A stretch of 64,000 nucleotides of DNA, from NCBI RefSeq assembly GCF_000527175.1, contig NZ_AZUR01000001.1, positions 1,213,011-1,277,010 of the forward strand, given 5' to 3'. Position 1 is the first letter of the stretch, and each line of letters starts with the position of its first letter. The notes beneath the pieces were generated by a model. That model saw nothing but the letters and a program-made list of their open reading frames with translations. It did no database searches and was not told the DNA's origin. Origin of the DNA: Pseudogulbenkiania sp. MAI-1 (GTDB lineage Bacteria > Pseudomonadota > Gammaproteobacteria > Burkholderiales > Chromobacteriaceae). Position numbers and translations under genes: made by a program. This document shows positions 40,165 to 48,688 of this stretch, one piece after another.

Positions 40165-41295
40165 TCAGGCGCGCAGCTTGTTGATCACAGCGTAGATCGG
40201 CGTGAGCATGGCCTCACCCAGCCGTTGGCTGCGTTGTCCGTTCCAGCCGTAATCGTCGTCCGGCAGGTTCGCGTTGTCCTTGAATGGCATCTCGAGGGTG
40301 TAGGCCAGGCATTGGAACTGGTGGCCGACCCAGTTGGTGGCCCAGGAAAGATCGGCGCTGCCGGGGGCGCTCTTTTCGTAGCCGTGCTCATCCTGGAAGT
40401 CGGGCGAGGCGAGTTTCAGGTGATGCTTGAAGGTTTCTTCCAGGGTGCGGATGCGGTCGTCGTAGCTGGGCACGCCTTCGGTCCCGGCGACGAAGACGAA
40501 GGGAATGTTCTCGTCGCCATGGATGTCCAGGAACAGGTCGACGCCGGTCTCGAGCATTTTTTGACGTACGACGAAGACCTCCGGGCTGGTTTCCATCGAG
40601 GGAGTCAGCCATTCGCGGTTCAGGTTGGCGCCGGCTGCGTTGGTGCGCAGATTGCCCAGTACGGAGCCGTCGGGGTTCATGTTCGGCACCACATAGAAGG
40701 TGGCGTGATCGAGCAGCATGCGGGACGTCGGATCGATCGGGTCGAGCAAGCGGTTCAGGAAGCCTTCGACAAACCATTCGGCCATGGTTTCGCCGGGATG
40801 CTGGCGCGCCGTGATCCAGATCTTGAGGTCGGATTCCACCTCGTGGCCGATGGTGAGCAGATTGATGTCCCGACCCTGGATGGTCGAGCCCAGGTCGGTT
40901 ACCTGGCAGAGGCCGGAGCCTTGCGCCTGGCCGATCAGGTTGAGGTGCTGATCATAGGAGTACGGTTCGAAGTAGGCGTAGTACACGCTGTTGGCCAGCG
41001 GCACGTGCTCGATGGTCAGTTCGGCGCCGTCATAGCGGGTCGGGACCCTGAACCAGTTGATGCGGTCGTACGATGCCATGGCTTGATAGTCGACCCAGCC
41101 TTCGGGGTAGGCGCACTGGGAGGCATTCAGGAATCGCAGGGTACAAGGCTGGTACGCCGCGCCTTGCAAGCGGAAATAGAACCACTGGGCAAAGTGCGAG
41201 GCGTTGTCGTTGGGAATGCGAAGCTGGATGTCCTCAAAGCCGTTCATCGAGACAATGTCGATACTGCCGGCGTCAAAATTGCTGCTGATCTTCAT
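40165..41295 (-). CDS. M14-family cytosolic carboxypeptidase-like zinc peptidase
   Basis: 376 aa. An N-terminal beta-sandwich (about 1-125) precedes the M14 catalytic domain. The zinc ligands are in ITARQHPGETMAEW and LDIHGDE; MNPDGSVLGNLRTNAAGANLNREW supplies the Asn-Arg substrate clamp, and TLEMPF carries the catalytic Glu. This arrangement defines the cytosolic carboxypeptidase (CCP/M14D) subfamily, related to eukaryotic tubulin deglutamylases; bacterial substrates are unknown. No signal peptide is present. It is monocistronic between terminators. Confidence 0.9.
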   Translation of the reverse strand: MKISSNFDAGSIDIVSMNGFEDIQLRIPNDNASHFAQWFYFRLQGAAYQPCTLRFLNASQCAYPEGWVDYQAMASYDRINWFRVPTRYDGAELTIEHVPLANSVYYAYFEPYSYDQHLNLIGQAQGSGLCQVTDLGSTIQGRDINLLTIGHEVESDLKIWITARQHPGETMAEWFVEGFLNRLLDPIDPTSRMLLDHATFYVVPNMNPDGSVLGNLRTNAAGANLNREWLTPSMETSPEVFVVRQKMLETGVDLFLDIHGDENIPFVFVAGTEGVPSYDDRIRTLEETFKHHLKLASPDFQDEHGYEKSAPGSADLSWATNWVGHQFQCLAYTLEMPFKDNANLPDDDYGWNGQRSQRLGEAMLTPIYAVINKLRA

Positions 41296-41411
41296 GCGCT
41301 ACCCTGTTTCCGTGTGGGCTCGAAAAACCCGAATTGTAAACCCCCGGGACAAAATGGGCACCTCGGGCGTGGCCGATGGCTTGAGCAGCCGTGGGGGCTT
41401 GAAAGCAAAAA

Positions 41412-41434
41412 GGCCATACCCGATGGGTATGGCC
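41412..41434 (-). terminator. Terminator after the phasin gene
   Basis: The 10-bp stem GGCCATACCC / GGGTATGGCC with a GAT loop; on the minus strand it is followed by TTTTTGCTTT. Confidence 0.85.
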
Positions 41435-41458
41435 CTTGGTAACCTCCGGTTACCGCTA

Positions 41459-42016
41459 TCAGGACGCGCTGCTGCTGCGCTTGGTGGTCGCCTTGACGGC
41501 GTCAGCCGTGGCGCTGCTGGCTGCCTTCACGCTGGTTTCGGCGAATTCGTTGACCTGCTGCGCTGCCTTGGTGAAGCTGTTGATCGCGGCGGCGGCGGCG
41601 GCGACCGACGTCTTCACGGCGTTGACCGTAACTTCGGAACCGGCCGGGGCGTTCTTGGCGATGTCTTCGATGGCATTGATGAGCGACTTGTTGAGCGTGC
41701 TCAGGTTTTCTTCGGCCAGCTTGGCGAGTTCGCCTTGGGCATGGGTCACGATTTCATAGACGTTGCGGGAGTTGGTGACCGCGTGCTCGACGGACTCGGC
41801 TGCCAGCTTGTTGATGCGAGCGACGGCTTCCTGCGGATCCTTGGCGTCGGCCAGGTCTTTGGCGACCTTGATGTTGTCTTCGAGAGACTGCTTGGAAACT
41901 TCGAGGTTGAATTTCACCAGCTTTTCGGTGCTATCCAGCGAAATCTGGGCGAAACGCAGTGCGGTTTCGACGCCGCCCAGCGAAATCTTACTGAACTGCT
42001 CGTTGGTAGTGAACAT
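41459..42016 (-). CDS. phaP: Phasin (polyhydroxyalkanoate granule protein)
   Basis: 185 aa. All-helical amphipathic protein beginning MFTTNEQFSKISLGGVETALRFAQISLDSTEKLVKFNLEVSKQSLEDN, typical of the betaproteobacterial phasin family, with a low-complexity Ala/Ser/Thr/Lys tail. Phasins coat PHA granules and control their size. The gene is divergent from phaR, its expected repressor, across a 178-base gap holding a perfect inverted repeat. Confidence 0.93.
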   Translation of the reverse strand: MFTTNEQFSKISLGGVETALRFAQISLDSTEKLVKFNLEVSKQSLEDNIKVAKDLADAKDPQEAVARINKLAAESVEHAVTNSRNVYEIVTHAQGELAKLAEENLSTLNKSLINAIEDIAKNAPAGSEVTVNAVKTSVAAAAAAINSFTKAAQQVNEFAETSVKAASSATADAVKATTKRSSSAS

Positions 42017-42061
42017 GGTTTATGACCCTCTCCGTGGTGTGTTGTACTGTGTGGGTTTGCG

Positions 42062-42076
42062 TTGTGCAATGCACAA
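42062..42076. promoter_or_regulatory. Candidate PhaR operator, perfect inverted repeat
   Basis: TTGTGCA-A-TGCACAA is a 15-base perfect dyad in the phaP-phaR divergent region, 46 bases before the phasin ATG. PhaR proteins bind TGC/GCA-containing dyads near phaP and phaR promoters in related bacteria. Autorepression plus phaP control is the natural prediction. Confidence 0.6.
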
Positions 42077-42194
42077 TGTACATCCAAAATTTAGCATGCT
42101 CGTCTCGCCGGTGGCTAGAAGATTTGCTCTATGTTGTTGCATTTATGATAAATTGGTCGCACACAACACCACGACAATGAACTGGGAGTGTTAC

Positions 42195-42761
42195 ATGAGT
42201 GTTGAGAAGCGGGTCATTAAAAAATACCCAAATCGCCGGCTGTATGACACGGCGACGAGTTCTTACATTACCTTAGGGGACGTCAAGCAGCTGGTCCACG
42301 ACAACATCGACATCCAGGTGGTTGATGCCAAGACCCAGGATGACATTACCCGCAGCGTGCTGCTTCAGATCATCTTCGAGGAAGAAAACGGCGGCGCACC
42401 GATGTTCAGCTACGAGGTGCTGACGCAGTTCATCCGTTTCTACGGCCAGGCCATGCAGGGAATGATGGGGCCGTTTCTGGAGAAAAACCTCCAGCTCTTC
42501 ACCCAGCTGCAGCAGAAGATGCAGGAGCAGACGCGGGCGATGTATGGCGATAACGCCATGTTCAACGCCAATTTGTGGGGCGAGTTCATGAAAATCCAAG
42601 GGCCGGCCATGCAGAACATGATGTCGAGCTACCTGGAGCAGAGCACCGGCATGTACCTCGAGATGCAGAACCGCATGCAGGAACAGACCAAACAGTTGTT
42701 CACCGGCTTCGGCTTTCCCGCTTATCCCCCCGCCGACAAGGACAAAGAAGGCAAGTCCTGA
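42195..42761 (+). CDS. phaR: Polyhydroxyalkanoate synthesis repressor PhaR
   Basis: 188 aa. The N-terminal PHA-accumulation-regulator DNA-binding domain is KRVIKKYPNRRLYDTATSSYITLGDVKQLV, followed by DAKTQDDITRSVLLQIIFEEE and a Met/Gln-rich helical region (about 85-175) that binds PHA. In known systems PhaR leaves DNA and binds nascent granules when polymer is made, releasing phaP. The start ATG 42195 has a GGGAG site. It is divergent from the phasin gene. Confidence 0.95.
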   Translation: MSVEKRVIKKYPNRRLYDTATSSYITLGDVKQLVHDNIDIQVVDAKTQDDITRSVLLQIIFEEENGGAPMFSYEVLTQFIRFYGQAMQGMMGPFLEKNLQLFTQLQQKMQEQTRAMYGDNAMFNANLWGEFMKIQGPAMQNMMSSYLEQSTGMYLEMQNRMQEQTKQLFTGFGFPAYPPADKDKEGKS

Positions 42762-42808
42762 TCCGGTCGCCGGAATTTCTGTTTTTCTTATATAATCAGC
42801 ACGTTGCC

Positions 42809-42846
42809 AGCCGGGAGTCGTTCATGTGACTCCCGGCTTTCTCTAT
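42809..42846 (+). terminator. Terminator between phaR and rimO
   Basis: The 11-bp stem AGCCGGGAGTC / GACTCCCGGCT with an 8-base loop, followed by TTCTCTATTTTT. A TATAAT (42791-42796) just before it may be a promoter for rimO, whose transcript would then begin with this hairpin. Confidence 0.75.
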
Positions 42847-42876
42847 TTTTATTAAGATTCAGGATCTTACTAGCGT

Positions 42877-44193
42877 ATGGCCCATTCCGCCCCCAAAGTC
42901 GGATTCGTATCGCTCGGCTGCCCCAAGGCGCTTGTCGACTCCGAGCAGATTCTTACCCGCCTGAGAGCCGAAGGTTACGATATTTCCCCCTCCTATGACG
43001 GCGCCGATCTGGTCGTGGTCAATACCTGTGGTTTCATCGATTCGGCCGTGGCCGAATCGCTGGACGCGATCGGCGAGGCGCTGACCGAAAACGGCAAGGT
43101 CATCGTGACCGGCTGTCTGGGGGCGAAGGGAGAGGTGGTGCGTGACGTGCACCCTTCCGTGCTGGCGGTGACCGGCCCGCATGCCACCGACGAGGTGATG
43201 GAGCATGTGCACACTCACCTGCCCAAGCCGCACGATCCGTTCGTCGATCTGGTGCCGGCGGCCGGCATCAAGCTCACGCCCAAGCATTACGCCTATCTGA
43301 AGATTTCCGAAGGCTGTAATCACCGTTGCACGTTCTGCATCATCCCGTCAATGCGGGGAGATCTGGATTCCCGTCCGGTGCATGATGTGCTGCGCGAGGC
43401 CGAGAACCTGGTGAAGTCCGGCGTCAAGGAGTTGCTGGTGATCTCGCAGGACACCAGTGCCTACGGCGTCGACGTCAAATACAAGACCGGTTTTCATAAT
43501 GGCCGGCCGGTGCGCACCCGCATGACCGAGCTGTGCGAGGAGCTCGGCCGCCACGGCATCTGGGTGCGGCTGCACTATGTCTATCCCTATCCGCATGTCG
43601 ACGAGGTAATTCCGCTGATGCGCGACGGTAAGATACTGCCGTACCTGGATATTCCGTTCCAGCATGCCAGCCAGCGCGTCCTCAAGCTGATGAAGCGTCC
43701 GGCCAATAGCGAGAACGTGCTGGCGCGCATCAAGAAGTGGCGCGAGATCTGTCCGGAGCTGGTGATCCGCAGCACCTTCATCGTCGGCTTCCCGGGCGAG
43801 ACCGAGGAAGATTTCGAGGAACTGCTCGCGTTCCTGCGCGAGGCCGAGCTGGACCGGGTCGGCTGTTTTACCTATTCCCCGGTGGACGGGGCCGCGGCCA
43901 ACGAGTTGCCCGATCCGGTGCCGGAAGAGGTCAAGGAGGCGCGCAAGGCCCGCTTCATGGAAGTGCAGGCCGAGATCAGCGCCGCCCGCCTGGCGCGCAG
44001 GGTGGGGAGCCGCATGACGGTGCTGGTCGACGAGATCGACGACGAGGGAGCGATCTGCCGCAGCTATGCCGATGCGCCCGAGATCGACGGCATGGTGTTC
44101 GTGGCCGATGCCGATGGCTTGCGGGTCGGGGATTTCGTCGAGGTGGCGATCACGGCTGCGGACGAGCATGATCTGTGGGGGGGGCGGGTGTAA
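42877..44193 (+). CDS. rimO: Ribosomal protein S12 methylthiotransferase RimO
   Basis: 438 aa. A radical-SAM methylthiotransferase: the N-terminal MTTase domain has the three Cys of the auxiliary cluster (SLGCPKALVDSE, NTCGFI, VTGCLGAKGE); the radical SAM motif is SEGCNHRCTFCIIP; the C-terminal TRAM domain follows. RimO methylthiolates Asp89 of S12. The start ATG 42877 fits the family N-terminus (MAHSAPKVGFVSLGC). It is monocistronic between terminators. Confidence 0.96.
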   Translation: MAHSAPKVGFVSLGCPKALVDSEQILTRLRAEGYDISPSYDGADLVVVNTCGFIDSAVAESLDAIGEALTENGKVIVTGCLGAKGEVVRDVHPSVLAVTGPHATDEVMEHVHTHLPKPHDPFVDLVPAAGIKLTPKHYAYLKISEGCNHRCTFCIIPSMRGDLDSRPVHDVLREAENLVKSGVKELLVISQDTSAYGVDVKYKTGFHNGRPVRTRMTELCEELGRHGIWVRLHYVYPYPHVDEVIPLMRDGKILPYLDIPFQHASQRVLKLMKRPANSENVLARIKKWREICPELVIRSTFIVGFPGETEEDFEELLAFLREAELDRVGCFTYSPVDGAAANELPDPVPEEVKEARKARFMEVQAEISAARLARRVGSRMTVLVDEIDDEGAICRSYADAPEIDGMVFVADADGLRVGDFVEVAITAADEHDLWGGRV

Positions 44194-44215
44194 CGCACGC
44201 TACCCGATGAAAACG

Positions 44216-44250
44216 AAGGCGCCACCCGTTACTGCGGAGGCGCCTTTTTT
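44216..44250 (+). terminator. Terminator after rimO
   Basis: AAGGCGCC pairs with GGCGCCTT across a 15-base loop, followed by TTTT. Confidence 0.8.
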
Positions 44251-44406
44251 CATGGCTGCGCCTAGGGCAGGTTGACCATGGATTTCATCGAAGCCTGATT
44301 TATATCAGACAATACGAAGAAATCAATTGGCATGGTGTGGAGGGGGCGCCGAATGCCTGTATATTTGACGGGTCATTGATCAACAATTGTGTAGGATGAG
44401 GCAGCC

Positions 44407-46917
44407 ATGTCGCCGCTGTTGCAACCCGTCGATCACATTCTGCTGCCCGAGATACTGAGTTGCACGCCGACGGCATCGGTGCACGAGGCGGCTCGCAAGA
44501 TGATGGCGGCCCACTGTGGGTCCATCGTCGTGATGGACGACGCGGGGAGGGCGCTTGGCATCTGGACCGAGGCCGACGCGCTGAATCTCGATTTTTCGGT
44601 GGTGGCCTTGGCGGATGAGGTTCCGGTGGCGCGGGTCATGAGTTCGCCGGTGCGCACCATCCAGAGCGGGACGTCAATCCATGATGCGACGGGATTCTTT
44701 CGCCGGCACGGCATTCGTCATGCCCTGGTGGAGCGGGACGGAGCCTATCTGGGTCTGCTGTCCTTGACCGACATCGTGCTCAACCAGGGGATGGAGGCTT
44801 TTCTGGGCCTGAAGCGGCTGGAGGAGCTCGGCTGCCCTCCCGCCCGTGTGCTGAGTGCCGAGCTGGGGTTGCACGACGCCGTCGCGGCCATGCGGCAGGG
44901 GGGAATGGATGCGGTTGGGGTGAGCTTCGCCGACGGCGAGCTGGGCATACTGACCCGGCGCGACGTGGTGCGGCTGCTGGCCTTGGGGGAGGTGGTGCAC
45001 ACCTTGGGGGAGGTCTGTTCTCGTCCGATACTGACCGTGACCGAGAACGCCAGCCTGCTAAACGCCCGCCGGCTGATGATGCAGCACAAAATTCGCCATC
45101 TGGGCGTGCTGGCTGCCGGAGGTGAGCTCAAGTTCATTCTGGGTTTCAGCGACATCCTTCACAATATCGAACATGAGTGCCTGCTCGAGCTGCAAGGGGC
45201 GCTCGATGAGCGCGACCAGGCCTTGTTGCTGTCGCGCCGCAATCTGCTGTTGGCGGACAAGGTGTTCGAGTCCACCCTGGAGGGCATTGCCATTACCGAT
45301 GGTGCCGGTGTCATTCAGTCGGTGAATCCGGCGTTCGAGCGCATCACCGGCTATTCGGCCCAGGAGAGCATCGGCAAGACGCCGGCCTTGCTGAAGTCCG
45401 GCAAGCAGCCGCCGGAGTTTTACGAGCATCTGTGGCATAGCCTGAGGCGCGACGGCGTCTGGCAGGGCGAGGTGGTCAACCGGCGCAAGAATGGCCTGTT
45501 GTATACCGAGCATCTGAGCATTACCGGCATTCGCGGCGACGATGGCGAGTATGCCCATTATGTCGCGGTGTTTTCCGACATCACCCAGCGCAAGCAGGCC
45601 GAGGAACGGCTGCATTTCCTGGCCAACCACGACGCGCTGACCGGCCTGCCCAACCGGACGCTGTTCCTGGAGCGGCTGGAGACGTCGGTGGAGCAGGCGC
45701 GGGAACTGGGCCAGCGGCTGGCCTTGTTGTTCATCGATCTGGATCGCTTCAAGCTGGTCAACGATACGCTCGGACACCATGCCGGCGATGAGTTGCTGGT
45801 GTGGATCGCCGCGGAGATGAAGAAGGTGGCGCCGCCGCTGGCGATGGTGGCGCGCTTGTCCGGCGACGAGTTCACTTTGTTGATGCCCGCGGTGGACAGC
45901 GTGCAGCAGGTGGCGAGCCGTGCCCAGTGCGTGCTGGATGCGATTGCCGGCGAGACCGTGGTGGCCGGGCAGGAGGTGTTCGTGTCGGCCAGCATCGGCA
46001 TCAGCATGTTCCCCGAGGATGGGGCGACGGCGGAGGTTCTGCTGGTCAATGCCGATACCGCGATGTACCGCGCCAAGGAGCGCGGCAAGAGCAATTTCCA
46101 GTTCTATACGCCGGACATGAACGCCAGCGCGCTGGAACGCTTGCGCCTGGAGTACAGCCTGCACAAGGCACTGGCCCAGGGTGAGCTGGAGGTCTGGTAC
46201 CAGCCCAAGGTGGCCCTGGATTCGGGGCGTATCAGTGGTGCGGAGGCGCTGATCCGTTGGCGCCATCCCGAGTGGGGGCTGGTGTCGCCGGCGCGTTTCA
46301 TCCCGATCGCCGAAGACAGCTCGCTGATCGTGTCGATCGGCGAGTGGGTGCTGAAGACGGCCTGCCGGCAGGTGCGTGACTGGCGCGAGCGCAGGCTGTT
46401 TGCCGGGCGGGTGGCGGTCAACGTCTCCGGCCGCCAGCTCAAGTATGCCGGCGTGGTCGAGCTGGTGGAGCGTACGCTGCAGGAGTGCGGCCTGAGCAGC
46501 GCCGCACTGGAACTGGAGATCACCGAGAGCGTGGCCATGGACGAGGACAGCGGCATGGTCGACGTGCTGCGCCGTCTGCACGAGCTGGGCGTCTATCTTT
46601 CCATCGACGACTTCGGCACCGGCTACTCCTCGCTGTCCTACCTCAAGCGCCTGCCGGTGCAGGGGCTGAAGATCGACCAGTCGTTCGTCGCCGATCTGCA
46701 TCAGGACCGGGACGATGCGGCAATCACCCAGGCGATCATTTCCATCGCCCGCAGTCTCGGGCTGGGGCTGGTGGCCGAGGGGGTGGAACTGGACGAGCAG
46801 CGGCGCTACCTGGTGGAGCAGGGTTGCGATACCGGGCAGGGCTATCTGTTCAGCCGGCCGTTGCCGGCAGCCGCGTTCGAGGCTTTGCTGGAGCGGGAGT
46901 ATCTGGCGTGGCTCTAA
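44407..46917 (+). CDS. CBS-PAS-GGDEF-EAL c-di-GMP signalling protein
   Basis: 836 aa, cytoplasmic. Two CBS-domain pairs (about residues 8-130 and 140-265; ligand candidates are adenine nucleotides) precede a PAS domain (about 288-400), a GGDEF domain (about 408-570) and an EAL domain (about 580-830). The GGDEF signature reads SGDEF (485-489), so cyclase activity is uncertain. The EAL domain looks active: EALIRW (613-618), NVSGRQL, ITES, DDFGTGYSS and EGVE are all present. The likely role is c-di-GMP phosphodiesterase tuned by nucleotide binding. The start ATG 44407 has a GAGG site. Standalone gene. Confidence 0.93.
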   Translation: MSPLLQPVDHILLPEILSCTPTASVHEAARKMMAAHCGSIVVMDDAGRALGIWTEADALNLDFSVVALADEVPVARVMSSPVRTIQSGTSIHDATGFFRRHGIRHALVERDGAYLGLLSLTDIVLNQGMEAFLGLKRLEELGCPPARVLSAELGLHDAVAAMRQGGMDAVGVSFADGELGILTRRDVVRLLALGEVVHTLGEVCSRPILTVTENASLLNARRLMMQHKIRHLGVLAAGGELKFILGFSDILHNIEHECLLELQGALDERDQALLLSRRNLLLADKVFESTLEGIAITDGAGVIQSVNPAFERITGYSAQESIGKTPALLKSGKQPPEFYEHLWHSLRRDGVWQGEVVNRRKNGLLYTEHLSITGIRGDDGEYAHYVAVFSDITQRKQAEERLHFLANHDALTGLPNRTLFLERLETSVEQARELGQRLALLFIDLDRFKLVNDTLGHHAGDELLVWIAAEMKKVAPPLAMVARLSGDEFTLLMPAVDSVQQVASRAQCVLDAIAGETVVAGQEVFVSASIGISMFPEDGATAEVLLVNADTAMYRAKERGKSNFQFYTPDMNASALERLRLEYSLHKALAQGELEVWYQPKVALDSGRISGAEALIRWRHPEWGLVSPARFIPIAEDSSLIVSIGEWVLKTACRQVRDWRERRLFAGRVAVNVSGRQLKYAGVVELVERTLQECGLSSAALELEITESVAMDEDSGMVDVLRRLHELGVYLSIDDFGTGYSSLSYLKRLPVQGLKIDQSFVADLHQDRDDAAITQAIISIARSLGLGLVAEGVELDEQRRYLVEQGCDTGQGYLFSRPLPAAAFEALLEREYLAWL

Positions 46918-46972
46918 CGTCTGATGCCGTCGGCTTGGTTTGAGGTGGGAAGCGGCGTGCTATCATGCTGGC

Positions 46973-47797
46973 ATGAGTCCCGATGCCAAGCCCCTGTTCT
47001 GGCGTGATCCGGCGCTGCCTTTTCTGGAGTTGCGCACCATCCAGGATGGCCGCCAGGTGTGCTATGCCCGCCATTCGCACGAGCATTTTTCCATTGGCAC
47101 CATCACCGGCGGATGCAGCACCTATCTGAACGAACAGACAAGCCATGCCGTTGGCCGCGGCGACGTGGTGTTGATGAACCCGGGCGAAGTGCATGCCTGC
47201 AATCCCATTGCGGACCAGCCGTGGTCCTATCACATGCTGTATGTGGACACCGCTTGGCTGGCGGGCTTGCAAAGGGAATTGGGGCTGAGCGCCAATCAGG
47301 ATTTTCATCCTTTCCAGTCACGGCTGAGCCAGGATGCCCGACTGTATCGGCAACTGGGCCGGCTGGTGGCGCTCTGCCGCGATGGCGAGTCCTCGGCGCT
47401 GCAGAAGCAGGGCGAGGCGGTGGCTTTCTTCAGTATGGTGCAGTCCCTCTTGCAACCGGCGGGCCGGAGCCAGAGCGGGCCACAGGACAAGCTGCAGCAA
47501 GCGGCGGACTATATCAACGACCACTATGCGGCGGAACTGAGCCTGCAGGACATCAGTGCCGCGGCTTCTTTGTCTTCTTCCTATCTGATCCGCGCTTTTC
47601 GCCAGCGTTATCACATGACGCCGCACGAGTATCTGCTGAACTGCCGCATTCAACGTGGCAAGGTGCTGCTGCGAAGAGGCCGCAGGATTGCCGACGTCGC
47701 CCAGGCCTTGGGCTTTGCCGATCAGGCGCATTTCCAGCGCACCTTCAAACGGCTGGTGGCCGCCACGCCTGGACAGTATTGCCAGGCGGGGCGCTAA
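46973..47797 (+). CDS. AraC-family transcriptional regulator
   Basis: 274 aa. An N-terminal cupin-type AraC-binding domain (ARHSHEHFSIGTITGG...GRGDVVLMNPGEVHACNP) and a C-terminal double helix-turn-helix (LQQAADYINDHYAAELSLQDISAAASLSSSYLIRAFRQRYHMTPHEYLLNCRIQRGKVLLRRGRRIADVAQALGFADQAHFQRTFKR). The start ATG 46973 fits the family. It is convergent with a LysE exporter 11 bases away; AraC/LysE pairs are common, so the exporter is a likely target. Confidence 0.9.
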   Translation: MSPDAKPLFWRDPALPFLELRTIQDGRQVCYARHSHEHFSIGTITGGCSTYLNEQTSHAVGRGDVVLMNPGEVHACNPIADQPWSYHMLYVDTAWLAGLQRELGLSANQDFHPFQSRLSQDARLYRQLGRLVALCRDGESSALQKQGEAVAFFSMVQSLLQPAGRSQSGPQDKLQQAADYINDHYAAELSLQDISAAASLSSSYLIRAFRQRYHMTPHEYLLNCRIQRGKVLLRRGRRIADVAQALGFADQAHFQRTFKRLVAATPGQYCQAGR

Positions 47798-47807
47798 GCT
47801 GGCCTGC

Positions 47808-48383
47808 CTACAGTAGATACAGCGTGCTGCCTGCCAGCAGCAGGGCCAGCAGACGGTTGAACAGCCTCATGCGCGGCGGGTGGTGCAGCAGGTGCTGCAG
47901 CCGGGCACCGGCATAAGCCCAGCTGGCGATCGACAGATAGCAGATGACGAAATAGATGGCGGCGAACTGCCAGATCAGTGCGATGTTGCCATCGCTGGCA
48001 TAGGCACCCATCCCCGCCAGAGCCGCCAACCAGGCTTTGGGATTCAGCCACTGCATGATGGCACCGTGACGGAAGGAGGGGCGTTGCTGGCTATGGCCCA
48101 GCTCCCCGTTGTCGCTGGCCAGTTTCCAGGCCAGATACAGCAGGAAGCCGATCCCGCTCCATTGCAGGAGGCGGCTGGCGGCAGGCCAGCCGGCCAGCAA
48201 TTCGTTCAGCCCCAGGCCGGTTAGCAGCAAGAGCACGGTGAAACCGATAGTTGCTCCGCTGACATGACGCAGGCTGGCGGCAAAGCCGTGACTGGCACCG
48301 CTGCCGAGGGCCACGATATTGACCGGTCCGGGCGAGATGGAGGCGGCGAGCGCGAAGGCGGCCATGGAGAGTAGGACTTGCAT
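47808..48383 (-). CDS. LysE/RhtB-family amino-acid exporter
   Basis: 191 aa, six predicted transmembrane helices. The family signature SISPGPVNIVALGSGASHG lies at residues 15-33; the central FRHGAIMQWLNPKAWLAALAGMGAY is the second LysE motif. It exports amino acids or metabolites, substrate unknown. It is the last host gene before the integrated element; serS would be its neighbour in the element-free chromosome. Confidence 0.9.
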   Translation of the reverse strand: MQVLLSMAAFALAASISPGPVNIVALGSGASHGFAASLRHVSGATIGFTVLLLLTGLGLNELLAGWPAASRLLQWSGIGFLLYLAWKLASDNGELGHSQQRPSFRHGAIMQWLNPKAWLAALAGMGAYASDGNIALIWQFAAIYFVICYLSIASWAYAGARLQHLLHHPPRMRLFNRLLALLLAGSTLYLL

Positions 48384-48488
48384 GATGACCTCGTAGGTGG
48401 GGGAACACCCGATCGAGGATAGGCTGTGGACATCGAGCGGTATTGAAGAAAATTACCCTGTTGCGGTCAGCCCATGGCGCAAAAAAAA

Positions 48489-48504
48489 CCGGGATGCTCG
48501 ATCC
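48489..48504. repeat. attL core, 16-bp direct repeat
   Basis: CCGGGATGCTCGATCC, identical to 60804-60819. It is preceded by A8 (48481-48488), which on the minus strand is the T8 tract of the original serS terminator. Confidence 0.9.
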
Positions 48505-48620
48505 GTGGACTTATCCGGTAAACCCGGACTGCTGCAAGCCTTTCTCAACCTGCCTATATGCCATGTGAGCCTTATAGGATAAGGTTTTGGCCGTTGCTTC
48601 AATCTTTCATCTTGTTTCGT

Positions 48621-48677
48621 GGGGTTACACGGTTTATGCTTGGATTGCAGGGATTTCGTAACCCCATTCGTAACCCC
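48621..48677. repeat. Putative arm-type integrase/Xis sites near attL
   Basis: GGGGTTAC at 48621-48628 and two TCGTAACCCC copies 12 bases apart (core GTAACCCC at 48658-48665 and 48670-48677). The same motif recurs mid-element and beside attR. Confidence 0.5.
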
Positions 48678-48688
48678 GGAGGCAAGCC

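Larger units (their letters stand above)
48384..48688. other. Left junction region: attL, arm-type repeats, integrase promoter region
   Basis: 305 bases without a gene. It contains the LysE upstream region, the A8 run and left core repeat (48481-48504), and three GGGGTTAC/GTAACCCC motifs (48621, 48658, 48670) immediately before the integrase start. Confidence 0.7.

Noticed and set aside
46973..48383. AraC and LysE genes as part of the mobile island
   Set aside because: They lie outside the left core repeat and have host-like composition; the boundary is set by the 16-bp repeats.
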